This document shows, piece after piece, positions 16,418 to 24,624 of a stretch of DNA of 52,106 bases (positions within the stretch are counted from its first letter, which is position 1; each line of letters opens with the position of its first letter). Location: positions 1 to 52,106 of the forward strand of contig JAFDWK010000062.1 in assembly GCA_018268515.1 (NCBI GenBank). The letters are read 5' to 3'. This DNA is from Actinomycetota bacterium (GTDB lineage Bacteria > Actinomycetota > Actinomycetes > Actinomycetales > Microbacteriaceae). The notes beneath the pieces were generated by a model. The model did no database searches. It had not been told where the DNA came from and saw only the letters and a program-made list of their open reading frames with translations. A program made the translations under genes and the position numbers.

Positions 16418-17842
16418 ATGCCATCGAGGTTTGATCTGGCCGTGATTGGGTCGGGTGGCGCGGCATTCGCCGCGGCGATCCGCGCCACCACACTGGGAAA
16501 GTCGGTGGTGATGATCGAGCGCGGCACGTTGGGCGGCACGTGCGTGAACACGGGGTGCGTTCCGTCCAAGGCGCTGCTCGCGGCCGCCGAGGCCCGCCAC
16601 GTGGCCGCGGATGCGGGCTCCCGGTTCCCGGGGATCGCCGCCACCGCTGGCCCGGTAGACATGCACGGGCTGGTGGGTGGCAAGCAGGACCTGGTCGAGG
16701 CGATGCGGAGTGAGAAGTACATCGACGTGGCAGAAGCCTACGGCTGGCCGGTCCGCCAGGGCGAGGCGGCGTTCGCCGGCACGCCGGATGCGTCGGTCCT
16801 CGAGGTCACCGCCGCGGACGGCACCGTCGAAACCATCGAGGCCGCCCACTACCTCATCGCCACAGGCTCCCGCCCGTGGGCTCCTGCCATCGAGGGGCTG
16901 GACGGCGTCGACTTTCTCACCTCGACGTCGGCGATGGAGCTGTCCGAGGTGCCTGACTCGCTGCTGGTGCTCGGCGGGGGCTATGTGGCGCTGGAGATGG
17001 CACAGTTGTTCGCCCGGCTCGGCTCGAAGGTGACTCTGCTGGTGAGGTCCCGGCTGGCGTCGAAGGAGGAGCCGGAAGTCTCCAAGGCGTTGCAGGAAAT
17101 CTTCGCCGACGAGGGCATCCGAGTGGTCCGCCGCGCCATCCCCACCCGCGTCACCCGCGACCCGGGCACCGGCCAGATCGTCGCCGCGGCCGAGGTCTCG
17201 GGCGGCGTGCAGGAGTTCCGTGCCGACGAGATCCTCGTCGCGCTCGGCCGCGCCCCGGTCACCGACGGGCTCAACCTCGAGACCGTGCAAGTGAAGACCG
17301 GCGCGGCCGGAGAGGTCGTGGTCACCGACCAGTTGCAGTCCTCCAACCCTCGCGTCTGGGCGGCTGGGGATGTCACCGGGCACCCCGAGTTCGTCTACGT
17401 CGCAGCCCGGCACGGCACGTTGGTCGCCGAGAACGCCTTCACTGACGCCAGCACGTCGGTCGACTACACGCGGATGCCGCGGGTCACATTCACGAGCCCT
17501 GCCGTCGGCGCGGTCGGGATGACCGAGAAGGAGGTCATCGCGGCCGGGATCCGCTGCGACTGCCGTGTCCTGCCACTGGAGTACGTGCCCCGCGCGCTGG
17601 TGAACCGGGACACCCGCGGGTTCATCAAGATGGTCGCCAACGCGGACACCGGCGAGATCCTCGGCCTGACCGCGGTCGCCAAGGACGCCGGCGAACTCGC
17701 CGCCGCAGGTGTCCACATCCTCGGCAAGACCATCACCGAGGTCGCCGACGCGTGGGCCCCGTACCTGACCACGGCCGAAGGCATCCGGATCGTCGCCAAG
17801 GCCTTCACCACCGATGTGTCGATGCTGTCCTGCTGCGCCTGA
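16418..17842 (+). CDS. merA: Mercuric reductase
   Basis: A 474-residue FAD-dependent disulfide oxidoreductase that reduces Hg(II) to volatile Hg(0) with NADPH. Visible are the FAD-binding motif VIGSGGAAFAAAI, the redox-active pair Cys42/Cys47 in GTCVNTGCVPSK, the NADPH-binding LVLGGGYVALEMA, the second FAD motif VWAAGDVTG, and the C-terminal vicinal cysteines (LSCCA, residues 472-473) that hand Hg to the active site. There is no N-terminal HMA domain, as in many actinobacterial forms. The ATG at 16418 has GGGAGG upstream; the open frame extends further back but into the merR gene. Confidence 0.96.
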   Translation: MPSRFDLAVIGSGGAAFAAAIRATTLGKSVVMIERGTLGGTCVNTGCVPSKALLAAAEARHVAADAGSRFPGIAATAGPVDMHGLVGGKQDLVEAMRSEKYIDVAEAYGWPVRQGEAAFAGTPDASVLEVTAADGTVETIEAAHYLIATGSRPWAPAIEGLDGVDFLTSTSAMELSEVPDSLLVLGGGYVALEMAQLFARLGSKVTLLVRSRLASKEEPEVSKALQEIFADEGIRVVRRAIPTRVTRDPGTGQIVAAAEVSGGVQEFRADEILVALGRAPVTDGLNLETVQVKTGAAGEVVVTDQLQSSNPRVWAAGDVTGHPEFVYVAARHGTLVAENAFTDASTSVDYTRMPRVTFTSPAVGAVGMTEKEVIAAGIRCDCRVLPLEYVPRALVNRDTRGFIKMVANADTGEILGLTAVAKDAGELAAAGVHILGKTITEVADAWAPYLTTAEGIRIVAKAFTTDVSMLSCCA

Positions 17843-17901
17843 CCGCGCGCCAGACAGCGGATCCACCCCATCAGAAACTGGAGCCTCGCCCGCTCCTCGA
17901 T

Positions 17902-18249
17902 CGGCCCGCCCGGGTCGAATCGATCTCCCCGGCCAGCGGCGACACGATCCGCGTCACCGTCGACTCGACCGCCGGTGTCACTAGCGTGGAACCGGCGACC
18001 GCGGTGGTGTCCTTGGTCAGCCCCGAGGCCATGCACTCGATTCGCTCCTCGTTCTGCAACCAGGTCCACTACTTCGCTTCCCGCGAGGACGCCGCCGGAT
18101 GGCTCACGGAACACCCGATGGCCCAAATCCTCACGGTCGCCGATGCCTTCGAGGTTGGCAGCACCCTGATCACCGAGATGCTCGAGCGCCCCCGGACCGG
18201 TGCCGACGAACTGTCTGGAAGCTGCTGCGGTCCCGAGACCTGCTGCTGA
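17902..18249 (+). pseudogene. merB: 5'-truncated organomercurial lyase (merB remnant)
   Basis: This frame matches the C-terminal half of MerB: RVESISPASGDTIRVTV, then AVVSLVSPEA, SSFCNQVHYFAS with the second catalytic cysteine, and AILTVADAFEVG-type sequence, with a Cys-rich tail (SCCGPETCC). The N-terminal half with the first catalytic Cys/Asp pair is missing. No start codon is seen between the merA stop and the homologous part, and the frame runs back into merA out of phase. A deletion joining merA to the end of merB is likely. Organomercurial resistance through this gene is not expected. Confidence 0.8.
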
Positions 18250-18277
18250 GACGGCACCACGAGAGGACAGAACACCA

Positions 18278-18598
18278 ATGCCTCCCAACCAGGACGACCA
18301 GCGAGGCGGCCGTGGCCTGCTCCTTGGGGCCGTCGCCGCACTGCTCGTGGTCGGCTGCTGCGCCCTCCTTCCACTTCTCGTCGTCGGAGGCACGATCACA
18401 GGGATCGGCACCCTCCTCCGCAACCCGTGGGTGATCACGGGCGGTGCCGCACTCCTGATCCTCGCGGTGGTTGCAAGCATCGTGATGACAGCGCGTGCCA
18501 GGCGACACCGCCGCGAAAACGACCCCGACTGCTGCCCGCCCCTTCGCCCGACCATAACGAAGACAGACCCGAGGCGAAGGGAAACCGGAACCAAATGA
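18278..18598 (+). CDS. Small two-helix membrane protein, MerF/MerT-like mercury transporter candidate
   Basis: A 106-residue protein with two transmembrane helices. The first (LLLGAVAALLVVGCCALLPLLVVGG) carries a vicinal Cys pair inside the membrane, as in the first helix of MerT and MerF, which move Hg(II) into the cell toward MerA. The second helix is about residues 54-72. A basic C-terminal tail contains another Cys pair (DPDCC). The position, 28 bp after the merB remnant and in the mer operon, supports a role in Hg(II) uptake. Overall similarity to known Mer transporters is only by layout. Confidence 0.6.
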   Translation: MPPNQDDQRGGRGLLLGAVAALLVVGCCALLPLLVVGGTITGIGTLLRNPWVITGGAALLILAVVASIVMTARARRHRRENDPDCCPPLRPTITKTDPRRRETGTK

Positions 18599-18752
18599 TC
18601 ATGGCCATTAGACCCCGGCATACGGCCCGCCCGATAGGCCCCTAGCCAGCAGGCAAGTCGCCGATCAACGCGCGCGAACTCTGATGTGAAATCTAAAGGT
18701 CATCCGCATGGTCCCGGATCAAGCCGTCACGCGGCGGCGACGTCCTGCGCGG

Positions 18753-20666
18753 TCACGTGCTTGCCTTCCGCGTCGACGCGGCGCGCAGGCCGTTGAGGAT
18801 CACGATCACCTCGGCGATCTCGTGCACCAGCACCACTGCCGCAAGCCCCAGGACGCCAAAGAGGGCGAGCGGGAGCAGGGCGGTGATGATCAGCAGCGAC
18901 AGGATGATGTTCTGGTTGATGATGTGCCGCCCCCGACGGGCATGGGCGAACGCGCGCGGGAGAAGCCGCAGATCGTGACCGGTGAAGGCCACGTCGGCCG
19001 ACTCGATCGCGGCGTCGGAGCCCGTCGCGCCCATCGCGATCCCGATGTCCGCGGCGGCCAGCGCAGGGGCGTCGTTGATGCCGTCGCCGATCATCGCGAC
19101 CGGCCCCTTCGCACCGAGCTCTGCGATCGCGGCGGCCTTGTCTTCGGGGCGCAGCTCGGCGCGGACGTCATCGATCCCTGCATGCGCAGCGAGGGCGCGG
19201 GCGGTGCGGGCGTTGTCGCCGGTGAGCATGGTCACCCCGATGCCCTGGGTCGCGAGGGTGCGGACCACTTCAGGGACCTCGGGGCGCAGCTCGTCGCGGA
19301 CGCCGATCGCGGCGACCGGGACGCCGCCGCGGTGGACGATCACGACTGTCATGCCCTGCTCCTCCAGCCCCGCGACCCGGTCGCCGAGGGTCCCGGCGTC
19401 GAGCCAGCGCGGGCTGCCGACGGTGATCCGCGCGCCGGCGAGCTCGCCCTCGATGCCGTGCCCGGCCTGCTCGGTCACGCCCTCCGCCGCAGGGGCATCC
19501 GGCGCTGCGGCGGTGATCGCGGCGGCGAGGGGGTGGGTGCTGTGCTGCTCCAGAGCGGCCGCCCACGCCAGCGCCTCCGCCTCGCTCACACCGTCCACGG
19601 TGAGGACGGCGGTGACGGCGGGCTCGTTGCGGGTGAGGGTGCCGGTCTTGTCGACGGCGACGTGGCGGATCACGCCGAACCGCTCGAACGCGGCACCGGA
19701 CTTGATGATCACGCCGAACTTGCTCGCCGAGCCGATCGCCGCGACCACGGTCAGCGGCACGGAGATCGCCAGTGCGCAGGGCGATGCCGCGACCAGCACG
19801 ACCAGGGCGCGGGTGATCCACAGCTCCGGGTCGCCGAGCAGCGAGCCGATGATCGCGACCAGGGCGGCGAGGATCAGCACGCCCGGGACGAGAGGGCGGG
19901 CGATGCGGTCGGCGAGGCGGGCGCGGTCGCCCTTCTCCGCCTGAGCCTTCTCCACGAGGTCGACGATCGTGGTCAGTGAGTTGTCGGTGCCTGCCGCGGT
20001 CGTTTCGACCTCCAGTGCCCCGGCGGTGTTGATTGCGCCGGCGGAGACGGCATCGCCGGGTTCGACCTCGACCGGGATCGACTCCCCGGTGATCGCGGAC
20101 GTGTCCAGGCTGGAACGTCCCGTGCGGACGACGCCGTCGGTCGCGATCCGCTCACCCGGCCGCACCAACATCAGCTGCCCGACAGCCAGATCCTTCGCGG
20201 CGACCTCGACCGAGACGCCGTCGCGGCGGATGGTGGCGGTCTCCGGGACGAGCTTGAGCAGTGCCCGCAGCCCGCCGCGGGCACGGTCCATCGCCTTGTC
20301 CTCCAGCGCCTCGGCGATCGAGTACAGGAATGCCAGCGCTGCGGCCTCCTCGACGTAGCCGAGGATCACCGCGCCGACCGCGCTGATGGTCATCAGCAGC
20401 CCGATGCCGAGCTTGCCCTTGAAGAGGTTCCGGATCGCGCCCGGCGTGAACGTCGACGCGCCCAGCAGCAGGCCGATCCAGAACAGCACCAGCGCAGGGA
20501 TCTCCATCCCGGACCACTCCAGCGCCAGACCGGTGAGGAACGCCACACCGGAGAAGACCGGGACCATGATCCCGCGGTCCCGCCACCAGGGGCGCTCCGC
20601 CTCCTCGGCCTCTTCGCCGACTGCGGTCTCAGGCTCGTCGTGCTCGCAGCCGCACGCCGCGCTCAC
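18753..20666 (-). CDS. cadA: Cadmium/zinc/lead-type P1B ATPase
   Basis: A 637-residue heavy-metal exporter. The membrane metal site is Ser295-Pro-Cys297 (AASPCALAIS), typical of Zn/Cd/Pb pumps. The TGES actuator motif (ITGESIPV), phosphorylation site DKTGTLT, the HP motif (QHSTHPLA) and the hinge GDGINDAPALAAADIGIAMG are all present. There is no N-terminal HMA domain; only a short CGC-E-H segment that may bind metal. The GTG at 20666 was chosen because it overlaps the cmtR stop (GTGA), making a coupled two-gene operon. Regulation by CmtR is expected. Shorter than HMA-containing CadA proteins but complete in core. Confidence 0.92.
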   Translation of the reverse strand: MSAACGCEHDEPETAVGEEAEEAERPWWRDRGIMVPVFSGVAFLTGLALEWSGMEIPALVLFWIGLLLGASTFTPGAIRNLFKGKLGIGLLMTISAVGAVILGYVEEAAALAFLYSIAEALEDKAMDRARGGLRALLKLVPETATIRRDGVSVEVAAKDLAVGQLMLVRPGERIATDGVVRTGRSSLDTSAITGESIPVEVEPGDAVSAGAINTAGALEVETTAAGTDNSLTTIVDLVEKAQAEKGDRARLADRIARPLVPGVLILAALVAIIGSLLGDPELWITRALVVLVAASPCALAISVPLTVVAAIGSASKFGVIIKSGAAFERFGVIRHVAVDKTGTLTRNEPAVTAVLTVDGVSEAEALAWAAALEQHSTHPLAAAITAAAPDAPAAEGVTEQAGHGIEGELAGARITVGSPRWLDAGTLGDRVAGLEEQGMTVVIVHRGGVPVAAIGVRDELRPEVPEVVRTLATQGIGVTMLTGDNARTARALAAHAGIDDVRAELRPEDKAAAIAELGAKGPVAMIGDGINDAPALAAADIGIAMGATGSDAAIESADVAFTGHDLRLLPRAFAHARRGRHIINQNIILSLLIITALLPLALFGVLGLAAVVLVHEIAEVIVILNGLRAASTRKAST

Positions 20667-21022
20667 GCGCCCGCTCCCGTCCCGCAGCAGCCCGGCACCG
20701 TGCACGAAGCGTCCATGCAGGGCGCGTGCTCGTCCACCGCGAGCGTCACGTCCACCAGCGCGGTCAGCGCCGCCGCGAGGTGCGGGTCCGCGATCTCGTA
20801 GCGCGTCTGCCGCCCTTCCGGCTCGGCGACCACGATGCCGCAGTCGCGCAGGCAGGTCAGGTGGTTCGAGACGTTCGAGCGGGTCAGCTCCAGCTCACGC
20901 GAGAGCACCGCCGGGTAGCTGGGGCCGTCGAGCAGGGTCATCAGTATCCGGGAGCGCGTCGGGTCCGCCATGGCCCGGCCGAGCCGGTTCATGACGTCGA
21001 GACGTGGAGCAATGGTCAGCAT
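20663..21022 (-). CDS. cmtR: CmtR-type ArsR/SmtB metal-sensing repressor
   Basis: A 119-residue winged-helix repressor. Cys57 and Cys61 (NHLTCLRDC) in the recognition helix and Cys102 (EHAPC) near the C-terminus fall at the same positions as the Cd/Pb-binding cysteines of M. tuberculosis CmtR, so Cd(II)/Pb(II) sensing is the best guess. Additional cysteines follow (MDASCTVPGCC), which could add ligands. It is coupled to cadA. An inverted repeat CACTG-N6-CAGTG sits two bases before the start codon on this strand and is the likely operator. Confidence 0.92.
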   Translation of the reverse strand: MLTIAPRLDVMNRLGRAMADPTRSRILMTLLDGPSYPAVLSRELELTRSNVSNHLTCLRDCGIVVAEPEGRQTRYEIADPHLAAALTALVDVTLAVDEHAPCMDASCTVPGCCGTGAGA

Positions 21023-21023
21023 G

Positions 21024-21039
21024 CACTGATCATACAGTG
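21024..21039. promoter_or_regulatory. Putative CmtR operator
   Basis: CACTGATCATACAGTG, a perfect dyad with five-base arms around six bases, immediately upstream of the cmtR start. Position and symmetry fit an ArsR-family operator over the promoter of cmtR-cadA. Binding is inferred. Confidence 0.65.
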
Positions 21040-21048
21040 TTTACTGAA

Positions 21049-21591
21049 CTAATCCCAGGATGAATAGTGCACCCTGCGACATTCGGCCCTACCAGTAACC
21101 CCGCGGGCGCGCAGCAGCAGCCCGGCGTTTTCGAGCGCGCCGAGGACGCGGACGATGCTGGTGGTGTTGCAGGACACCACCCGGGTCAGGTCCCGACCGA
21201 GCGCGGTGGCGTAGTTGGCCTGGGCGACGAAGGAGTGCCCGGTGGTCGAGTGCGCTTCCCCGCCCTGCACGATCACCTTTACTCCCGCCGCCTGGTAGCG
21301 GGGCAGGTTTCCGGCGGCGACGTGCTTGGGGGTCGTATCGACGATCACGTCGCTCTGCGCGAGGAGATCGTCGAGGGTTCCCTCGGGGCGGATGCCGGTG
21401 TCCACCATGCCGCTGTGCGCGTCGGGGGTGGCGGCGAATACGGGCAGCCGCGGGACGGCGGATTGTATTCGCCAGTCGGTGACGATGTCCGCGACGCCCA
21501 CCAGGTGCATGTCGGGTTGGGCGTGGACGGCGTCGGCGACCCTCTTGCCGATCACTCCGTACCCGTTGACGCCGACTCTGATCCTGTCCAT
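21049..21591 (-). pseudogene. 3'-truncated type II glyceraldehyde-3-phosphate dehydrogenase
   Basis: A 180-codon frame whose first 160 residues match the N-terminal half of the archaeal-type (type II) GAPDH: the Rossmann start MDRIRVGVNGYGVIGKRVADAV, and VVSCNTTSIVRVLGAL with the catalytic Cys. After RARG at about 21100 the similarity ends and the last 16 residues look unrelated; full proteins are about 340 residues. The break faces the cmtR-cadA module, so that module's arrival or a deletion probably removed the rest. It has a good ribosome site and follows aarF by 39 bp. Without its catalytic domain it should have no GAPDH activity. Confidence 0.8.
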
Positions 21592-21630
21592 CTTCGTCTC
21601 CTTTCGTGGTGTTCTTGAGCCGTGCGCGGG

Positions 21631-23286
21631 TCAGGGGCGGGGTCGGCGGCGCCGCAGCGTCCACAGCAGATAGCTGCCGAGGGCGCCGATCGTGCCGGTC
21701 CCGGCGCCGATCAGGACGCCTTCCCGGGAGCGCCATTTCGTGTTCCCGCCGACGAGGGTGCCGATCCCGCTGATCAGCGCGGCGGCGATCATTCCCGCGA
21801 CGACACGGTTGCCGACGCGTTCGGCGCGCCCGACGAGAGGTTCCAGCTCCGTCGCGCGCAGGTGCACCTCGAACCCGCCGTCTTCGAGGAGATGCCGGAG
21901 CCGGCTCAGGGTGGCGGGCAGCTCGGTGAGCAGTGCCCCGGTGTCGGCTCCCGCGCGCGCCCATCGCCGGGCCAGAGCCGGCAGGGACAGCTGGGCGCGG
22001 GTGAGCTGCTCAGCGTAGGGCTGCAGGGCGTCGAGCATCTGGAAGTCCGGATCCAGCCGCGCCGCGGTCCCTTCGGCCATCATCAGCACTTTGAACAGCA
22101 GCGCCGTCTCCTGCGGAAGGTGCAGCTGGTGCTGCTGCAGGATGCCGAGCAGCTGCTGGAGCATGATTGCGAGGCTGATCTCCGACAGCGAACGGCCCCG
22201 GTAGCGGGCCGTGAACGCGGTGATCGCCTGCCGCAGCCCTGCCCGGTCGACGACGTCGGCGGTCCGGGAGAGTTCTATCAGGGCGGTGGTGAGGGTGTCC
22301 GGGTCGTCGCGGGTGAAGGCGAGCACGATGCCGGCGAGGCCGTCCGTGGTCTGTTCGGTGAGCTCCCCGACCATCCCGAAGTCGATCAGCGCGAGCGCGC
22401 CGTCGGGCTGCACGAACATGTTCCCGGGATGGGGGTCGGCATGGAAGAACCGGTTGTCGAACACCATCGTGAGCACGATGTCGGCACCCAGCCGCGCGAG
22501 TGCGACCCGGTCGATGCCGGCGGCGTCCAGGCCCTCCAGGTCGTCGATCCGCACCCCGCTCATCCGCTCCAGGGTCAGCACGCGCGAGGTCGTGGTCTCC
22601 CCGTGCACGCGGGGAATCCGCACCCGCGCCGCGTGGGCGAACTCCTGCGCGAACCGTTCGGCGTTGCGGGCCTCCTGCAGGTAGTCCAGCTCGGCACGCA
22701 GCGTGCGGGAGAACTCCTCCACCAGCCCGGGCAGGTCGTACTGCCGGATGGCATCCCAGCGCCGGTCGGCGCGGTCGGCGAGGTTGCGGAGAATGTCCAG
22801 GTCTTCATGCACCTGCGCGACCACGCCGGGCCGGCGCACCTTCACGACGACCTCGGTGCCGTCGTGAAGAGTTGCCGCGTACGCCTGCCCGATGGACGCC
22901 GCCGCCAGCGGCACCGGGTCGAACTGGGCGAACACGTGCTCTGGGTCGGCGCCGAGCTCTTCACGGAGCACGTCCCGAATGCCCTCCCACGGTGCCGCGG
23001 CGACGTCGTCCTGCAGTTTGGCGAACTCGGCGACCCATGCCGCGGGGAGCAGATCGTGCCGGGTGGAGAGGATCTGGCCCAGTTTCACGAACGTCGGCCC
23101 GAGCTCCTCCAACGCGACCCGCACATGCTCGGGGTTCGTGTAGGGGTCCTCCTGCCGGGCGTGTCCGAGGGCGCCGCGGTGGAACGGCACCAAGCCGCCC
23201 AGGCCCAGCACGCCGGCCAGGACGCCGAGTCCGTGCCGGCGCAGCACGGCCCCGATCTGCCGGTACCGGCTACTCCCCGCGCCCAT
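21631..23286 (-). CDS. AarF/UbiB-family ABC1 atypical kinase
   Basis: A 551-residue ABC1 kinase-like protein. Visible motifs are KxGQ (FVKLGQILSTR, about residue 66), the Ala-rich nucleotide loop AAASIGQ, the Lys of VVVKVRRPG, HADPHPGNM with the catalytic-loop residues, and DFG (LIDFGMVGE). Two hydrophobic segments near residues 490-540 anchor the C-terminus in the membrane. UbiB/AarF proteins support isoprenoid quinone synthesis or distribution and related lipid processes. It overlaps the upstream AAA gene (TGATG) and shares the divergent CsoR-type promoter at 23893, so copper induction is likely. Its role in metal resistance is unknown. Confidence 0.88.
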   Translation of the reverse strand: MGAGSSRYRQIGAVLRRHGLGVLAGVLGLGGLVPFHRGALGHARQEDPYTNPEHVRVALEELGPTFVKLGQILSTRHDLLPAAWVAEFAKLQDDVAAAPWEGIRDVLREELGADPEHVFAQFDPVPLAAASIGQAYAATLHDGTEVVVKVRRPGVVAQVHEDLDILRNLADRADRRWDAIRQYDLPGLVEEFSRTLRAELDYLQEARNAERFAQEFAHAARVRIPRVHGETTTSRVLTLERMSGVRIDDLEGLDAAGIDRVALARLGADIVLTMVFDNRFFHADPHPGNMFVQPDGALALIDFGMVGELTEQTTDGLAGIVLAFTRDDPDTLTTALIELSRTADVVDRAGLRQAITAFTARYRGRSLSEISLAIMLQQLLGILQQHQLHLPQETALLFKVLMMAEGTAARLDPDFQMLDALQPYAEQLTRAQLSLPALARRWARAGADTGALLTELPATLSRLRHLLEDGGFEVHLRATELEPLVGRAERVGNRVVAGMIAAALISGIGTLVGGNTKWRSREGVLIGAGTGTIGALGSYLLWTLRRRRPRP

Positions 23287-23873
23287 CAGCTCACGCCCCT
23301 CTCGGCTGGAGTGCCGGCCGATGCTCGTTCGAGGATGAAGTCGACGCGCGCGTCGGGGGCGAGTGCGGGGACGGTGACGACGGGAAAGCCCAGCTCCTGG
23401 TACACCAGCCCGAGCAGGTCGTGGATGCGCCGCTGCGCGGCGGGGTCCTCGGTGCGCGCGTAGTCGGACGCCAGCGGGAGCAGGTCAAGCAGGAACACCG
23501 TCGCGTACCGGGCGCCGGCCAGCGCGCCCAGCAGGACGGTGCCGGGGGCGAGGCCGAGGAAGCGGTAGTAGGCGAGCGAGTCCGGCAGAGCACGGTCCAG
23601 GAACACGGTCTGTTGCGGGTCGAGGGAGCGTTCCTGCTCGATCTGCATGTCGACGACGGCGCGCTGGAACTCGCTCTGCCGTGCCCGCACCTCCGCGGTG
23701 CTGCGCCCGGTGATCCGTTGCAGGTCGATGTAGTGGCGGGCGTGCTCGATTGTGGTCGTGTACCCGCGGCCCCGCAGCAGGTTGACCGTGGTGGTCTTGC
23801 CCGAGCTGGGACCGCCCGTCACGACGTGCCAACGGGTGGTCTGTGCGGGCCGCGGCTCCTGGATGCCGGTCAT
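23286..23873 (-). CDS. Small AAA-type ATPase/kinase-like NTPase
   Basis: A 195-residue single-domain P-loop protein. Walker A is TGGPSSGKTTT (Lys near residue 26); a Walker B-like segment is VFLDRALPDS near residue 91. It belongs with the AAA_28-type predicted ATPases of unknown substrate. The stop overlaps the aarF start. The CsoR-type box lies 20 bp upstream of its start, making it the first gene of a copper-responsive leftward operon with aarF and the GAPDH remnant. Whether it phosphorylates something or acts as a chaperone cannot be told. Confidence 0.75.
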   Translation of the reverse strand: MTGIQEPRPAQTTRWHVVTGGPSSGKTTTVNLLRGRGYTTTIEHARHYIDLQRITGRSTAEVRARQSEFQRAVVDMQIEQERSLDPQQTVFLDRALPDSLAYYRFLGLAPGTVLLGALAGARYATVFLLDLLPLASDYARTEDPAAQRRIHDLLGLVYQELGFPVVTVPALAPDARVDFILERASAGTPAERGVS

Positions 23874-23892
23874 GACCTCACCCTACACCCTG

Positions 23893-23907
23893 TACCCCTA
23901 CAGGGTA
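23893..23907. promoter_or_regulatory. CsoR operator between the AAA-aarF operon and csoR-copZA
   Basis: TACCCCTACAGGGTA, a dyad of TACCC and GGGTA around five bases, close to the known CsoR box. It sits in the 60-bp gap between two divergent operons, where one bound repressor could silence both until Cu(I) binds. Confidence 0.8.
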
Positions 23908-23933
23908 TGGTAGATTGTGGGTGGAGGTGCGAG

Positions 23934-24218
23934 ATGGCACACGGGTATGTGGACAACAAGCCGGCGCTGCTGGCGCGGCTGAGCCGCGCGGAGGGTCAGG
24001 TGCGCGGGATCGCGCGGATGATCGACGAGGACGTGTACTGCATCGACGTGCTGACCCAGGTGTCGGCGGCGACGAAGGCGCTGGAGTCCGTCGCGCTGTC
24101 GCTGCTGGAAGACCACCTCGCGCATTGCGTCGCGCAGGCGACCGCCGAAGGCGGCCCGCTCGCGGAGGAGAAGCTCCGCGAGGCGAACGCCGCGATCGCG
24201 CGCCTCGTGCGCTCCTAA
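23934..24218 (+). CDS. csoR: Copper-sensing repressor CsoR
   Basis: A 94-residue all-helical CsoR/RcnR protein. Cu(I) ligands Cys36, His61 and Cys65 (VYCIDV...LEDHLAHC) fall at exactly the positions known for M. tuberculosis CsoR. Cu(I) binding releases it from GC-rich dyads such as that at 23893-23907. It heads the copZ-copA operon. Two further copies of the box (32478 and 42988) suggest it governs the whole copper island. Other frames read through further upstream; the ATG at 23934 gives the canonical length. Confidence 0.93.
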   Translation: MAHGYVDNKPALLARLSRAEGQVRGIARMIDEDVYCIDVLTQVSAATKALESVALSLLEDHLAHCVAQATAEGGPLAEEKLREANAAIARLVRS

Positions 24219-24264
24219 CGTCGTCCCCACTCACATCGTTCAACGCTCTTGAAGGGAGCACATC

Positions 24265-24624
24265 ATGACCGGACAGGGATTCCAGGACCTCGGCCTGCAG
24301 GCGACCAGCACCGGCGGTGGCTGCGCCTGTTGCAGCCCCACCTCCCACGCCACGGCAGCCACCGACACCGGCGCGCCGGCGCAGCAGACGGCGGCGGGCG
24401 AGACCGTGTCGGCGCAGTTCCTGGTGGAGGGGATGACCTGCGCGCACTGCGTGCGTAGCGTCACCGAGGAGGTCTCCGCGATCGACGGTGTCTCCGACGT
24501 CGCGGTCGATCTGCACGCCGGTGGCGTGTCCACGGTGACGGTGTCCAGCGCGACGCCGGTGGATGCGGAGCGGGTGCGGGCGGCGGTGGAGGAGGCCGGG
24601 TACAGCCTCGCCGCAGCCTCATGA
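24265..24624 (+). CDS. copZ: CopZ-like copper chaperone with Cys-rich N-terminus
   Basis: A 119-residue protein. The C-terminal 70 residues form an HMA domain with the Cu(I) motif GMTCAHC. The N-terminal 45 residues are an extra segment with [14 protein letters not shown], a second potential thiolate site not found in simple CopZ proteins. It would carry Cu(I) to the downstream CopA, whose ATG overlaps the copZ stop (ATGA). AAGGGAG precedes the start. It lies 46 bp after csoR and is under the same operator. Confidence 0.92.
   Translation: MTGQGFQDLGLQATSTGGGCACCSPTSHATAATDTGAPAQQTAAGETVSAQFLVEGMTCAHCVRSVTEEVSAIDGVSDVAVDLHAGGVSTVTVSSATPVDAERVRAAVEEAGYSLAAAS

Noticed and set aside
18708-19979. 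423-codon plus-strand frame across cadA
   Set aside because: Antisense to conserved P-type ATPase motifs on the minus strand.
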